NCBI GenBank assembly: GCA_002361425.1
Contig: DESW01000025.1
Span: forward strand, 10,752 to 74,751
Direction: 5' to 3'
Length of the DNA: 64,000 bases
Source of the DNA: Candidatus Saccharibacteria bacterium UBA3304
Lineage (GTDB): Bacteria > Patescibacteriota > Saccharimonadia > Saccharimonadales > Saccharimonadaceae
The notes beneath the pieces are model-generated. The model made no database searches. It saw nothing but the letters and a program-made list of their open reading frames with translations, and was not told where the DNA came from. The translations under genes and the position numbers were made by a program. Positions 43,626 through 52,222 of the stretch are shown here, piece by piece. How positions within the stretch are numbered: position 1 is the first letter of the stretch; each line of letters opens with the position of its first letter.

Positions 43626-44850
43626 ATTTTGCGAGACCAGCAGTAGTGTTTGCCCAGTTGAGACGTTGGCCGATTGAAGCCTGGTCTGCGTCGCCTGCGA
43701 GGCGTGGAATGCGATTCCCCGCACTCGTAGTGGCGTGATAATTATAGCTCCATTTGAGGGTTGGTTTTTGAAGCTTAGCCGTTGTGATTTTATCGAAGCA
43801 TGTCTTTTTGTCCTTGAGGCATTTTTCGCCAAGATCGTTCCACTTTTCTAGGTCGGCGCTGCTGGCAGTAATTGTGACGTTGCCTTCGATGGCGGCGCTG
43901 CGAGGAACTTCGGCATTGAAAGTTTGGTCGAACATAAAGTTGCCGACAGAATAGACGATTAGTTTGCCTTTATAGGCTTCTGAATCTTGGACGGTATGCG
44001 GATGGTCGGCGATGACAGATTCGACGCCGTAGTCAATTAATCTGCGATAAAGGTTTTGACGGAGCGTGTCGTGGGATTTTTGATATTCGACGCCCATATG
44101 CGGCATGGCGATAGTTGGCACGACGGCAGCATAGTTCTTGATGTTCTGCTGAAAATCTTCGCCAGGGACGCCATAGACGCCGTGTGCACTACAAAAACCG
44201 AATGGGAAAGAAAGGTCTTTAACTTCCCCGTTGTCGTAAGTTGCTTTGACCGGAAGGACGACGATGTCGCAGTTGCTAATGTCGCTTTCATCGTTGCGAT
44301 ATTCAGTGTCGTTAGTATCAGCGGCAGTACGTTTTGGCGTGCCGAAGTATTGGATATTATTTTGCTCTAGATATTTGCGAGTCGTGCGCATGCCTTCTAG
44401 ACCCTGGTTGCCGGCATGGTTATTGCCGAGTAGAAAAGCAGTAAAGTATTTAGCGGCTTCTGGTAGATAGTCTGGGTCGCAGTTAAACTTAAAGATTTTA
44501 TCCTCTTCAGTATAGTTATGGCCGGCGTCAGTAACTGGGCATTCGAGGCCACCAATCCAGGCTTGATAGTTTTCACGACCAAGCGTGTTGAGCTGCGAAA
44601 ATGGATATTTAACGCCAAGCTCAGAGGCGCGGGCGCTTTTGTTGGTATTTCTGCCCCAAAAAGTAGTACCGACGAAAAGGTATTTAGCATCGAATTGAGT
44701 GATTTTTGGATCTGGCGGAGTCTCTTTGGTTTCGACCGCGGATTGCTCCGTTTCGGTCGGTTTATTTAGATTTGATATAACTACACAAGTGGCTGCCGTT
44801 AATGCTGCGACAGCTAGTATCGCAACGACAATTCGTCTAAATACTTTCAT
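43624..44850 (-). CDS. CapA/PgsA-family membrane-anchored metallophosphatase-fold protein
   Basis: 408 aa. N-terminal anchor (RRIVVAILAVAALTAATCVV), Pro/Glu spacer, then the PGA_cap domain: LFVGTTFWGR, IGGLECPV, LLGNNHAGNQG, TIAMPHMGVEY, VIADHPHTVQ and VYSVGNFMFDQ. Classical members help make poly-gamma-glutamate capsules, but no capB/capC partners are here; many single CapA homologues have unknown roles in envelopes. Leaderless: TATAAT (44857-44862) is 6 nt before ATG, inside the space after gatD. Confidence 0.85.
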   Translation of the reverse strand: MKVFRRIVVAILAVAALTAATCVVISNLNKPTETEQSAVETKETPPDPKITQFDAKYLFVGTTFWGRNTNKSARASELGVKYPFSQLNTLGRENYQAWIGGLECPVTDAGHNYTEEDKIFKFNCDPDYLPEAAKYFTAFLLGNNHAGNQGLEGMRTTRKYLEQNNIQYFGTPKRTAADTNDTEYRNDESDISNCDIVVLPVKATYDNGEVKDLSFPFGFCSAHGVYGVPGEDFQQNIKNYAAVVPTIAMPHMGVEYQKSHDTLRQNLYRRLIDYGVESVIADHPHTVQDSEAYKGKLIVYSVGNFMFDQTFNAEVPRSAAIEGNVTITASSADLEKWNDLGEKCLKDKKTCFDKITTAKLQKPTLKWSYNYHATTSAGNRIPRLAGDADQASIGQRLNWANTTAGLAK

Positions 44851-44862
44851 ACCCTCATTATA

Positions 44863-45576
44863 TTATTGCGGGCGGCTGGCGGCAACTTTGTGAGCGCGAT
44901 TTTCAATAGAATCGTTTAGGTGTTCGAGTTTTGGCTTCGTTTGATGACGCTCGATCGCTTTTAGAATGAGCCAATCGGCGACGCGCGGATTTTTAGGCAG
45001 AATTGGGCCGTGTAGGTAGGTGCCGATGCAGTTTTTGTAACGGGCGCCTTCCGTGAAATCGTCGCCATTATTGCCGTAGCCTTTAATGACGGTGCCAAAT
45101 GGCTTGGCTTTTTCGCCGAGCTTAGTGAGGCCGGAATGGTTTTCGTAGCCAACGACTTCGCCATATTCGGCAGTGCTTATTACGATGTTACCAATGAGGC
45201 GTTCTGGGCCGGCTTTGGTTGTAACGTCGATAATATTGATGCCTTTAATCTTCTGGCCTTCGCTGGTTTCGAAATAGTCGCCAAAGAGCTGATAGAGACC
45301 GCAGATAACTAATGTTGGGACATTGTTTTCGACGAGCTTCTTTAAGTCCATTGCGATGTGGCGTAGGTCGTCTTCGATTTTGTTTTGGTTAGAATCTTGA
45401 CCGCCACCGCCGAAGATAATATCGATATCGTCAGGGATTGGGTCGCCTGGCTCGTGCTCGATAACTTCAGTTTTAATGCCGCGCCATTCGCAGCGTTTTA
45501 CGAGTGTTAAAACGTTACCATGGTCGCCGTATAGGTTCATTTCTTTTGGATATAGATGTAGGATTTTTAGTTTCAT
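44863..45576 (-). CDS. gatD: Lipid II isoglutaminyl synthase, glutaminase subunit GatD
   Basis: 237 aa. CobB/CobQ-type amidotransferase: LKILHLYPKEMNLYGDHGNV start, DIIFGGGGQDSNQ, nucleophile Cys in VICGLYQLFG, and the catalytic His in CIGTYLHGP. Supplies ammonia to MurT for amidating D-Glu of lipid II to D-iGln. Overlaps the murT stop by 4 nt (ATGA), as in staphylococci and streptococci where the two form a complex. Confidence 0.92.
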   Translation of the reverse strand: MKLKILHLYPKEMNLYGDHGNVLTLVKRCEWRGIKTEVIEHEPGDPIPDDIDIIFGGGGQDSNQNKIEDDLRHIAMDLKKLVENNVPTLVICGLYQLFGDYFETSEGQKIKGINIIDVTTKAGPERLIGNIVISTAEYGEVVGYENHSGLTKLGEKAKPFGTVIKGYGNNGDDFTEGARYKNCIGTYLHGPILPKNPRVADWLILKAIERHQTKPKLEHLNDSIENRAHKVAASRPQ

Positions 45577-46805
45577 ACGAGACTCTTTCCGGAAATAATT
45601 TTACGTAGTTCTAGCATGGCGGTATAGGTCGTGAAAATACGTTTTGGCTTCTTGCCGGTGCCAGTAAACTTCGTCACGGCTTGTTTCAAATCTTCGACGA
45701 TTGCGTCGGTTTTGACGCCGTCATATTTGAGGCGGAGCGCCATGTCGGTTGCGCGTGTACCACTAGTTAATTTGACGGATTCCAGGCTAGTAAAATCGAC
45801 ATTCCAGAGCCAAGAAACGTCGCGGCCATCAGCGATTTCGTCATTGATTGCGATCATATAATCGTGGTCTTTGTCGACGAAAGATGCAAGGCTGAGCTGG
45901 AAAGCGCTTGGGTTTTTGACGAGCAATAATTCAACTTCTACATCATTGATTTTGAAGACTTCGCCGCGGCCAAAGGCGGACTCGATATTCGCGAGCGCTT
46001 TGATGAGGTCGGCGGTTTTCGCATCTGGCAATACGCTTTTTACGATTGCAAGTGCGCCAGCAGCATTGTAGGCATTATAGATACCTTTGACCTTGAGCGG
46101 CGTAGAATATTTCTTGCCGTCGATTGCGAAGGTAGCTTTATCGTCGAGCTTTTCGAGCGTGACGAGAGCGGCCTTTTTGGAGGCTTTCTTTTTGTCATGC
46201 GAGAGCAAGTCGTCGTCCGATGGGAACTTTTTAATTAAGCTATCCGACAAGCCGAAGAAGGCTGTATTCTCTGCTTTGATTTTGCTAATGCGTGGGTCTT
46301 CGCGGTTGAGGATGACGGTCTTTTTGGTGGCTGCGGCAACCTTCTGCAAGTATGCTGCAGTGTGGTCAATTTCGCCGAAGCGGTCGAGCTGGTCGCGCAT
46401 AACATTAAGCAATAATGCGTAGTCAATTGGTGCGACTTCACTGAACTTTACGGCATGCGCCTCATCGAGTTCAAGCACGGCGATATCGTAATCGAACTTG
46501 CCAGTAATTTTGATGTTCTTTAGGATGGCAGAAATAACGCCACGTACGAAGTTGCTACCGGTCTTATTTGTGAAGACTTTGAGGCCTTGGCTCTCGAAGA
46601 GCTCGGTGATCATTTTGGTTGTAGTAGTTTTGCCGTTGGTGCCGGAAACTACGACAACGCCATATGGGAGCTTCTTAAGTACATTTTTGACAAAGTTTGG
46701 ATTAGTACGCTCAATCACAAGGCCTGGCAGCGCAGAGCCGCCATTGCCTTTGAGGCGAGTGATTTTTTGGACAGTTTTGCCAAGAATAATACTTACTTTT
46801 TCCAT
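45573..46805 (-). CDS. murT: Lipid II isoglutaminyl synthase, Mur ligase-like subunit MurT (Cys-free)
   Basis: 410 aa. ATP site VVVSGTNGKTTTTKMI, MRDQLDRFGEIDH, and a C-terminal DUF1727 domain (DVSWLWNVDFTSL, TGTRATDMALRLKY). The protein has no cysteine at all, so the Cys4 zinc ribbon inserted in the middle domain of typical MurT is missing; the region between ISKIKAENTAFFG and KATFAIDGKKY is shortened and Lys-rich. The start overlaps the end of the ABC permease gene by 13 nt. Confidence 0.9.
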   Translation of the reverse strand: MEKVSIILGKTVQKITRLKGNGGSALPGLVIERTNPNFVKNVLKKLPYGVVVVSGTNGKTTTTKMITELFESQGLKVFTNKTGSNFVRGVISAILKNIKITGKFDYDIAVLELDEAHAVKFSEVAPIDYALLLNVMRDQLDRFGEIDHTAAYLQKVAAATKKTVILNREDPRISKIKAENTAFFGLSDSLIKKFPSDDDLLSHDKKKASKKAALVTLEKLDDKATFAIDGKKYSTPLKVKGIYNAYNAAGALAIVKSVLPDAKTADLIKALANIESAFGRGEVFKINDVEVELLLVKNPSAFQLSLASFVDKDHDYMIAINDEIADGRDVSWLWNVDFTSLESVKLTSGTRATDMALRLKYDGVKTDAIVEDLKQAVTKFTGTGKKPKRIFTTYTAMLELRKIISGKSLV

Positions 46806-48049
46806 TGTTTGCGTGGAGTCCCGAATAGTTTTTTGAAGTTAATTTTTGGCGTGAATTCAATTGCGTTCTTGCAGTAAATGTAGGTTGCGAGTCTTGCGGC
46901 GAGAAGGCCGAAGATTGCGATGTCTGCGAGGCCGAGCCAGAATTCCCAGGTTGGCAAGTTACCAAAGACGCCGCGAAGCATCAAGGCGATTGGTGCGCTT
47001 GGTGGGAAATAGCTAAGAACGTAAGTTAGCGTGCTGGTACCGGCTGGCATGAAGACGTTAACGAAGAAGATTGGCAAAATGACCATGATAACCATGACGC
47101 TGGAGTAAGAGTTTGCGTCGCGTGCGGTTGGCGAAATAACGCCGACGATGACGCTGAGCGCGGTGAACATGAAGTAGCTACAAACGAGCAAGAGTGCGTA
47201 CTGTGCGAGGCTGGCAAAGTCGAAGCTGAGCTTGATCCATTCTGGGAGCAAGTTGCCGTTCTGGCCAACCTTGTAAAGAATGAGCATTGGAACGATGAGA
47301 ATGATGAGCTGAATAAGACCAACGATCATCAAAGAAATGATTTTGCCAACGATGAGATTGACTGGTTTAATGCTGGTAAGAATGAGCTCGCTAATGCGGT
47401 TCTCTTTTTCTTCGACCATGGCGCTAGTAAGGCGGTTGCCAAGCACGACCATGAGGATATAGAAACAGACGAGTGCGAGGCCTGGGCCAAGGATTTCCTT
47501 GAGCTTTTCGCTATCGTCGATGACATGGTTATCTTTGAAATCGAAAGTGGTAGTTTCATAATCGACGGAGCCGGTAATGACTGCGAAATCGATTGCATCT
47601 ACGTTAGCGGCGGCCGTCGTGGACATAAGCATGCGGATTGGCATGGAATAGTCGTCAGTAATGCCGGCATTTTCTGGCTTGGTGTAGATTTCGACTTTCT
47701 TGGTCTCAGCGAAATCTTTGCCAATGTAGTAGAAGACGTCGATTTTCTGATCTTTAACAGCGGCAATACCAGCGTCCTTGCTTTCTTGGACGGCAAGTTC
47801 CTGCTCTTTTTCTTCAGAGTTCATGAACTTGGTGCTAGATAGGTATTGCGCTTCGTCATAAACGCCGAGCTTGAGATCGGAAGTGGCGGTGCCGGCTTCC
47901 ATAGTTTCGCCGACGTTGTAGCCAACGAGTGCTGCGACGCCCATATAAAGCGCAAAGCCAAGTGGAATAAGGACTGCGGCAATCCAGAAGCTAGGCTTCT
48001 TGAGGTTGCGCATGACTTCAAAGCGGATAACTTCAGTAGTTTTACTCAT
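46793..48049 (-). CDS. NatB/ABC-2-like exporter permease
   Basis: 418 aa. First helix (PSFWIAAVLIPLGFALYMGV), large external domain, then five or six C-terminal helices (ALVCFYILMVVLGNRLTS, FTALSVIVGVISPTARDANSYSS). MVEEKENRISELILTSIKP is the typical NatB/CcmB-like loop. ATG overlaps the ATPase stop by 8 nt. Operon order ATPase-permease-murT-gatD. Confidence 0.85.
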   Translation of the reverse strand: MSKTTEVIRFEVMRNLKKPSFWIAAVLIPLGFALYMGVAALVGYNVGETMEAGTATSDLKLGVYDEAQYLSSTKFMNSEEKEQELAVQESKDAGIAAVKDQKIDVFYYIGKDFAETKKVEIYTKPENAGITDDYSMPIRMLMSTTAAANVDAIDFAVITGSVDYETTTFDFKDNHVIDDSEKLKEILGPGLALVCFYILMVVLGNRLTSAMVEEKENRISELILTSIKPVNLIVGKIISLMIVGLIQLIILIVPMLILYKVGQNGNLLPEWIKLSFDFASLAQYALLLVCSYFMFTALSVIVGVISPTARDANSYSSVMVIMVILPIFFVNVFMPAGTSTLTYVLSYFPPSAPIALMLRGVFGNLPTWEFWLGLADIAIFGLLAARLATYIYCKNAIEFTPKINFKKLFGTPRKQWKK

Positions 48050-48779
48050 GGTCTTCCTCCTCGCCGTAGATGTCTACGAAAATCTGATCGAGTGACTTGT
48101 TGTCGAATTTTTTGCGGACGTCTTTGACTGGCCCTAAAGCACGTGCAACGCCGTCCTTCAAAAGAAGAATATCATCGCAGAGACGTTCAACTTCGTCCAT
48201 ATAGTGCGTGATCATGATGATAGTGCAGCCCTTCTTATGCTGCTCTTCGATGATTTCCATGAGCAAGCGGCGGTTGACTGGATCGAAGCCCTTGGTTGGC
48301 TCATCGAGAATAAGAAGCTCTGGGTCGTTCATGACGCAAACGCCGAGCTGAACCTTCTGCTGCATACCCTGCGAAAGCTTGTTGATTTTGGTCTTTGCAA
48401 ATTCTTCGAGACCGACGCGTTTGAGATAGTTGAGAATCCATTCTTTTGGATTATCGAGGCCGCGAAGGCGTGCGAAGTACATCATTACGTCGAATACGGT
48501 TTCCTTTTTGTAGAGACCGCGTTCTTCTGGAAGATAACCAATGCGGATATCGTCGCTTGGATCGAACTTTTTACCGTTAATAAGTAGTTCGCCGCTATCT
48601 TCTCTATAAAGGCCAAGAAGCGTGCGAATGGTTGTGGTTTTGCCGGAGCCATTGCTACCAAGCAAACCAAAAATCTCGCCGCGTTTGACTTCAAAAGAAA
48701 GATCTTTAATGACAGTCTTTTCGGCAAACGAAATCTTGAAGTGCTTGACTTCAATGATGTTATCAGATTTGTTTGTCAT
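48042..48779 (-). CDS. NatA-like ABC exporter ATPase
   Basis: 245 aa. Walker A LLGSNGSGKTTTIRTLL, signature LSQGMQQKVQLGVCV (Gln where Gly is usual), Walker B LLILDEPTKGFDP, switch ITHYMDE. Leaderless: TATAAT (48786-48791) ends 6 nt before ATG 48779. Heads the ABC-murT-gatD operon, tying an exporter to peptidoglycan amidation. Confidence 0.9.
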   Translation of the reverse strand: MTNKSDNIIEVKHFKISFAEKTVIKDLSFEVKRGEIFGLLGSNGSGKTTTIRTLLGLYREDSGELLINGKKFDPSDDIRIGYLPEERGLYKKETVFDVMMYFARLRGLDNPKEWILNYLKRVGLEEFAKTKINKLSQGMQQKVQLGVCVMNDPELLILDEPTKGFDPVNRRLLMEIIEEQHKKGCTIIMITHYMDEVERLCDDILLLKDGVARALGPVKDVRKKFDNKSLDQIFVDIYGEEEDHE

Positions 48780-48785
48780 GAAAAT

Positions 48786-48791
48786 ATTATA
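48786..48791 (-). promoter_or_regulatory. -10 box of the natAB-murT-gatD operon (leaderless)
   Basis: Reverse-strand TATAAT with GC-flank, 6 nt before ATG 48779. Confidence 0.65.
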
Positions 48792-48859
48792 GCATGCTAA
48801 CAGAGAGTTTATCGTGCCTATGCTTCACAATTTTTAAGGTCAGAAAAATAATTAGGCGC

Positions 48860-50269
48860 ATGAAAAATATTGTAAAAATTTCCATTAGTTTCGTGCTGAG
48901 TTTAATGATTTCTTTGCCTTGCTTTGCTGCCGGTGAAGGCCTAGAAGGGCTATACGTGGCTTCTTGTAATGATTTGGAGGTAATTTTTGCGCGCGGCTCA
49001 GGTGCTCCGCTTGATGTATCGGAAGAATTTTTGGCGGTCGCAAATGCTGCGCAGCGGATTACGAATGAGTTTTATCTTGGCACACATACAATTGATTTGC
49101 CATATCCTGCAGTGAGTGTTGGTGATAATATTCCGCGCTTGATTGGCGCATATATTTCGGCTGGTAAGTCTTATGAATTTGGCGCTAGTGTGGCTACTGG
49201 CGTGAATAATTTGAAATCATATTATGCCGAGAAACGTAACGAGTGTCCGGATTCTGACTATATTTTGGTTGGTTATTCGCAAGGCGCGATGGTGATTGCG
49301 CAGTCTTTGTCTGTATTTGATTCGAATCATGTGAAGTTCATTATGCTGATTGGCGATCCTAAGACATATTTACCTGAGGGTGAGGGTTTGTTTCCGGAAG
49401 CATGTAATGGCGGAGCCTTGTCGCAATATCGTACATATGCACCAAATTGTAGAACTTACGAAGGTGCATTTGGCGGACGGAAACCATATGAATTGCCTGG
49501 GCTATCCGGCAAATATTCTTTGTGGTGCAATCGCGAGGATTATGTATGCGGTGGCTCTAAAAATCCTTTACGTAATTCTGGCCATATGGAATATGTAGAT
49601 AAAATTGGTTGGGGCATGCAATATTTAGCTTTACGCTATCTGGAAAAATACAAGCCTTCAGACATCAGGCCGCTTAGTTTGCGTTCGGCTCCGCTAGATA
49701 ATTATCTGGAAGACAATTCCCTAGTGAATGATGCTGGCGGTGCTGATATTGATGCGCCGGATGTCTCGGTTTGGCGCGATGGTGATGTATTGAAAATGGA
49801 ATGGTTGGCGCCGTCGGAAGCGAAATATATGCTTTTGAAATTTAATGGCATAGATTTAGGTTATATAGATGCGAATTTAGGCAAATTTGAAATTCGTGAT
49901 GTAGATTTTTCTGACGAATATGACTTGTCGCTTGCCTGGATGGATGCGTCCGGCGAGCTGGGCGCGATTGCACGCGCAGAGCCCGAAATTGAACCTAGAA
50001 CTATCGCTGAGATTCCGAACGATGAACCATCTGAAGACGTGCCTATCGCGCCTATGTCTGAGGTTTCGATTGTTCCGATAGATGAGGCGACGGCTGATGT
50101 ATTAGAAGAATCAACGACTAGTAGTGGTATTGTTGCTCTACCGGCAAAAATTGTGAAGAAGAATGGGTTGAGTTTTGTGGACAAGACGCAGATTGTTACG
50201 ACAGTTATTAGTGTGATGGGCGCTGGCGGTTTACTGACGATCTTCGTTATTCGAAAACGTAGAGGCTGA
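48860..50269 (+). CDS. Membrane-anchored cutinase-like serine esterase
   Basis: 469 aa from ATG 48860, which gives a clean signal peptide (MKNIVKISISFVLSLMISL, cutting after CFAA); AATAAT seven bases upstream may be its -10. Cutinase fold: CNDLEVIFARGSGAPLD (first Cys and oxyanion Arg-Gly), nucleophile Ser in YILVGYSQGAMVIAQS, Asp in NREDYVC and His in NSGHMEYV, with matching Cys pairs. Residues 270-380 form a beta domain, then a Pro/Glu spacer and a membrane helix with basic tail (VMGAGGLLTIFVIRKRRG). Cutinase-family enzymes in Actinobacteria cleave lipid esters, including mycolates; a host-envelope target is inference. Confidence 0.82.
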   Translation: MKNIVKISISFVLSLMISLPCFAAGEGLEGLYVASCNDLEVIFARGSGAPLDVSEEFLAVANAAQRITNEFYLGTHTIDLPYPAVSVGDNIPRLIGAYISAGKSYEFGASVATGVNNLKSYYAEKRNECPDSDYILVGYSQGAMVIAQSLSVFDSNHVKFIMLIGDPKTYLPEGEGLFPEACNGGALSQYRTYAPNCRTYEGAFGGRKPYELPGLSGKYSLWCNREDYVCGGSKNPLRNSGHMEYVDKIGWGMQYLALRYLEKYKPSDIRPLSLRSAPLDNYLEDNSLVNDAGGADIDAPDVSVWRDGDVLKMEWLAPSEAKYMLLKFNGIDLGYIDANLGKFEIRDVDFSDEYDLSLAWMDASGELGAIARAEPEIEPRTIAEIPNDEPSEDVPIAPMSEVSIVPIDEATADVLEESTTSSGIVALPAKIVKKNGLSFVDKTQIVTTVISVMGAGGLLTIFVIRKRRG

Positions 50270-50274
50270 TAAAC

Positions 50275-50300
50275 AAAAATAGCCCAAGCGGGCTATTTTT
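50275..50300 (+). terminator. Cutinase-like gene terminator
   Basis: Eleven-bp stem AAAAATAGCCC/GGGCTATTTTT with AAGC loop. Confidence 0.85.
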
Positions 50301-50330
50301 AGGAAAGAGCGAGCTGAATCGCGTGAGCGA

Positions 50331-50591
50331 TTAGCCTTCGATAAGCGTCCAAGCTAGGGACGCAGTATCGAATTCGAGCTGGCAGCTCAATTTGCCTGCG
50401 ACACATTGAAAAATGTGCTTGGCGGAGTTGCCGACGAATTTGATGCGAGCACCGAGTGTCTCGGTGATCTCGACTTCGCCCTCACCTGCTTTGCGGAAGT
50501 ATAGAGGCTGACATGGAATGCGACTGTAGTTAAACAGTGCCATGACCTCCACTTTCTCGCTTTTGCTTGCTTGGTTGTTAATATTGTTCAT
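50331..50591 (-). CDS. Uncharacterised 86-aa protein
   Basis: AAGGAG lies 5-6 nt before ATG 50591. No family recognised. Short polar N-terminus (NNINNQASKSEKVEV), then beta-rich (PLYFRKAGEGEVEITETLGA, HIFQCVAGKLSCQLEFDT) with two Cys; no membrane segment. Preceded by a long structured leader (50600-50735). Confidence 0.55.
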   Translation of the reverse strand: MNNINNQASKSEKVEVMALFNYSRIPCQPLYFRKAGEGEVEITETLGARIKFVGNSAKHIFQCVAGKLSCQLEFDTASLAWTLIEG

Positions 50592-50845
50592 AAATTACTC
50601 CTTGAATTTGATTAAATTTTTGGAGTCATTTATGTGAGCCATGGATTTCGGCTCGGTGCCGCCCGTACAATGACAAGATACAAGCGACGATGCATCACGA
50701 CTGCAGTGACCGAAGTGTGCTGTCGTAATTACATTATAGCGCGGAGAATTCTGCTTATGCTAGTCTTGAAATGCGAGATTTTTGGCAGAATAATAGCGTG
50801 GAAAAGCGATATTCGTGTAGTGGATTAATTGTGGGTATGTAATAA

Positions 50846-50911
50846 GAAAAATCCCCAGAAAACGGAAATGCTACGCTTGGTAGCGTAGCATCTGCGTGTG
50901 GTTAACCTAAT
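50846..50911 (-). ncRNA. Candidate small RNA
   Basis: Predicted start near 50911 from TTGACT (50941-50946)-17-TAATAT (50918-50923). The transcript would contain a perfect stem ATGCTACGCT/AGCGTAGCAT with 4-nt loop and then GGGGATTTTTC as a possible end. No open frame with a ribosome site. Could instead be the distal leader of the 86-aa gene. Confidence 0.35.
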
Positions 50912-50917
50912 ACTTAT

Positions 50918-50946
50918 ATATTAGCACACTTTTGATAAAAAGTCAA
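50918..50946 (-). promoter_or_regulatory. Strong promoter in the non-coding stretch
   Basis: Reverse-strand TTGACT (50941-50946), 17 bp, TAATAT (50918-50923), just downstream of the ung stop. Confidence 0.75.
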
Positions 50947-50962
50947 TAGTATTTTGTAGTTT

Positions 50963-51610
50963 TTACCATTTTATAGGGGTGAGACCCCATTTTTCGAGTT
51001 GTTCATTGCACTTAATGAAGTGATTATTGCCGAAAAATCCGTTGTAGGCGGAGAGCGGTGATGGGTGGGCAGACTCTAAAACGAGATGTTTTTTGGTATC
51101 GATCATTGCCTTTTTGCTGCGCGCGTCGCGACCCCAAAGCAGAAATACGAGGTGGTCGCAATGTTCGTTGAGGTATTTGATAATATGTTCCGTAAAAGTT
51201 TCCCAGCCTTTGCCGCGGTGGCTGCCGGCGAGATGCGCTTCGACGGTGAGGACGTTATTCAGCAATAAAACACCCTGCTCTGCCCAGCGTTGTAAATTGC
51301 CGGAGCTCGGAATCGGTGCGCCGGTTTCGGCGTGGATTTCTTTGAAAATATTCTGCAATGAAGGTGGCTGCTGAATGCCGTCGCGTACGGAGAAAGCTAA
51401 GCCATGAGCCTGGCCTGGACCGTGATACGGATCTTGCCCAATAATAACGACTTTGACGTTATTTAAATCGGTCGTGAAAGCAGAAAAGACCTGCTGCTTT
51501 GGCGGATAAATCGTCTTGGATTCGTAGGCGGCATGCAAAAAATCGGAGAGCTCTTTAAAATACGGCTGTTCAAATTCGGCTTGTAAGACTGGCTTCCAAG
51601 ACTCGTGCAT
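50963..51610 (-). CDS. ung: Uracil-DNA glycosylase (family 1)
   Basis: 215 aa. Removes uracil from DNA. Catalytic motif VVIIGQDPYHGPGQAHGLAFSV (Asp water-activating), VLLLNNVLTV and HPSPLSAYNGFFG (catalytic His/leucine loop region). Starts with the ATG directly after the tmk stop (TAAATG), last in the tdk-tmk-ung operon. Confidence 0.95.
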   Translation of the reverse strand: MHESWKPVLQAEFEQPYFKELSDFLHAAYESKTIYPPKQQVFSAFTTDLNNVKVVIIGQDPYHGPGQAHGLAFSVRDGIQQPPSLQNIFKEIHAETGAPIPSSGNLQRWAEQGVLLLNNVLTVEAHLAGSHRGKGWETFTEHIIKYLNEHCDHLVFLLWGRDARSKKAMIDTKKHLVLESAHPSPLSAYNGFFGNNHFIKCNEQLEKWGLTPIKW

Positions 51611-52222
51611 TTAGAGTCCAAAGAGCTTAATTAATTCGGCCTGAATCTCTTCGATTGAAGGGCTAGCGTCGACGGTCGGGATATCGTAATCCTTGGCGAT
51701 ATGAAGATAGGCGTTGTCGACTTTGTGTTGGAAGTCCATAGACTTGGATTCAAAAGTATCGTTTTTGGAGTTATCGTCGCGGCCGGTTTGGCGTGCGAGG
51801 CGAGTTTCGTCTGGCAAAGTAAGAATTGCGCATTTGTCAGGCTTCACATACTGCTCTGGCATGGATTCTTTGGTGATGCGAACGATTTTGTTCTTGCTGA
51901 CACCCTGGCCGTAGCCTTGATACGCGAGCGTAGACCACCAGTTACGTGCGGAAACGACGTAGCCGCCTTCACGAAGAACCGGCTCGGCGAGTTTGCGCCA
52001 AAGCTCCTGGCGTGCGGCCGTAAATAGCAGCACATGCGTGAGTGGTTCAAGATTATATTTCTTGTCTTTAATAATGCGGCGAAGCTCATGGGCGGATTCG
52101 AGATCGCCGTCTGGTTCGTGCATAGTAATAACTGGCTTGCCAGTTTTGCGAAGATGCTCTGCTAGTAGTTCGACCTGAGTAGATTTGCCGGTTGCGTCCT
52201 GGCCTTCGATAACGATATACAT
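51611..52222 (-). CDS. tmk: Thymidylate kinase
   Basis: 203 aa. Phosphorylates dTMP to dTDP. P-loop MYIVIEGQDATGKSTQVELL (Ala for Ser/Gly in the loop), DR-like segment VVSARNWWSTLAYQGYGQG where the usual DRY is replaced by ARNW, and a lid region (RLARQTGRDDNSKNDTFE). Its ATG directly follows the tdk stop (TAAATG). Confidence 0.9.
   Translation of the reverse strand: MYIVIEGQDATGKSTQVELLAEHLRKTGKPVITMHEPDGDLESAHELRRIIKDKKYNLEPLTHVLLFTAARQELWRKLAEPVLREGGYVVSARNWWSTLAYQGYGQGVSKNKIVRITKESMPEQYVKPDKCAILTLPDETRLARQTGRDDNSKNDTFESKSMDFQHKVDNAYLHIAKDYDIPTVDASPSIEEIQAELIKLFGL

Larger units (their letters stand above)
50592..50962 (-). other. Long non-coding stretch with two promoters and structured RNA segments
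   Basis: No convincing gene. From right to left on the reverse strand: a strong promoter at 50918-50946, a 10-bp hairpin at 50868-50891, an A/T-rich stretch, a second -10 TATAAT at 50733-50738, then a structured leader of about 125 nt with ACGAC...GTCGT and GAGCC...GGCTC stems ahead of the 86-aa gene. Confidence 0.6.

Noticed and set aside
50634..50828. A 64-codon + strand frame in the non-coding stretch
   Set aside because: No ribosome site or promoter on that strand; the reverse-strand promoters and hairpins explain the stretch better.
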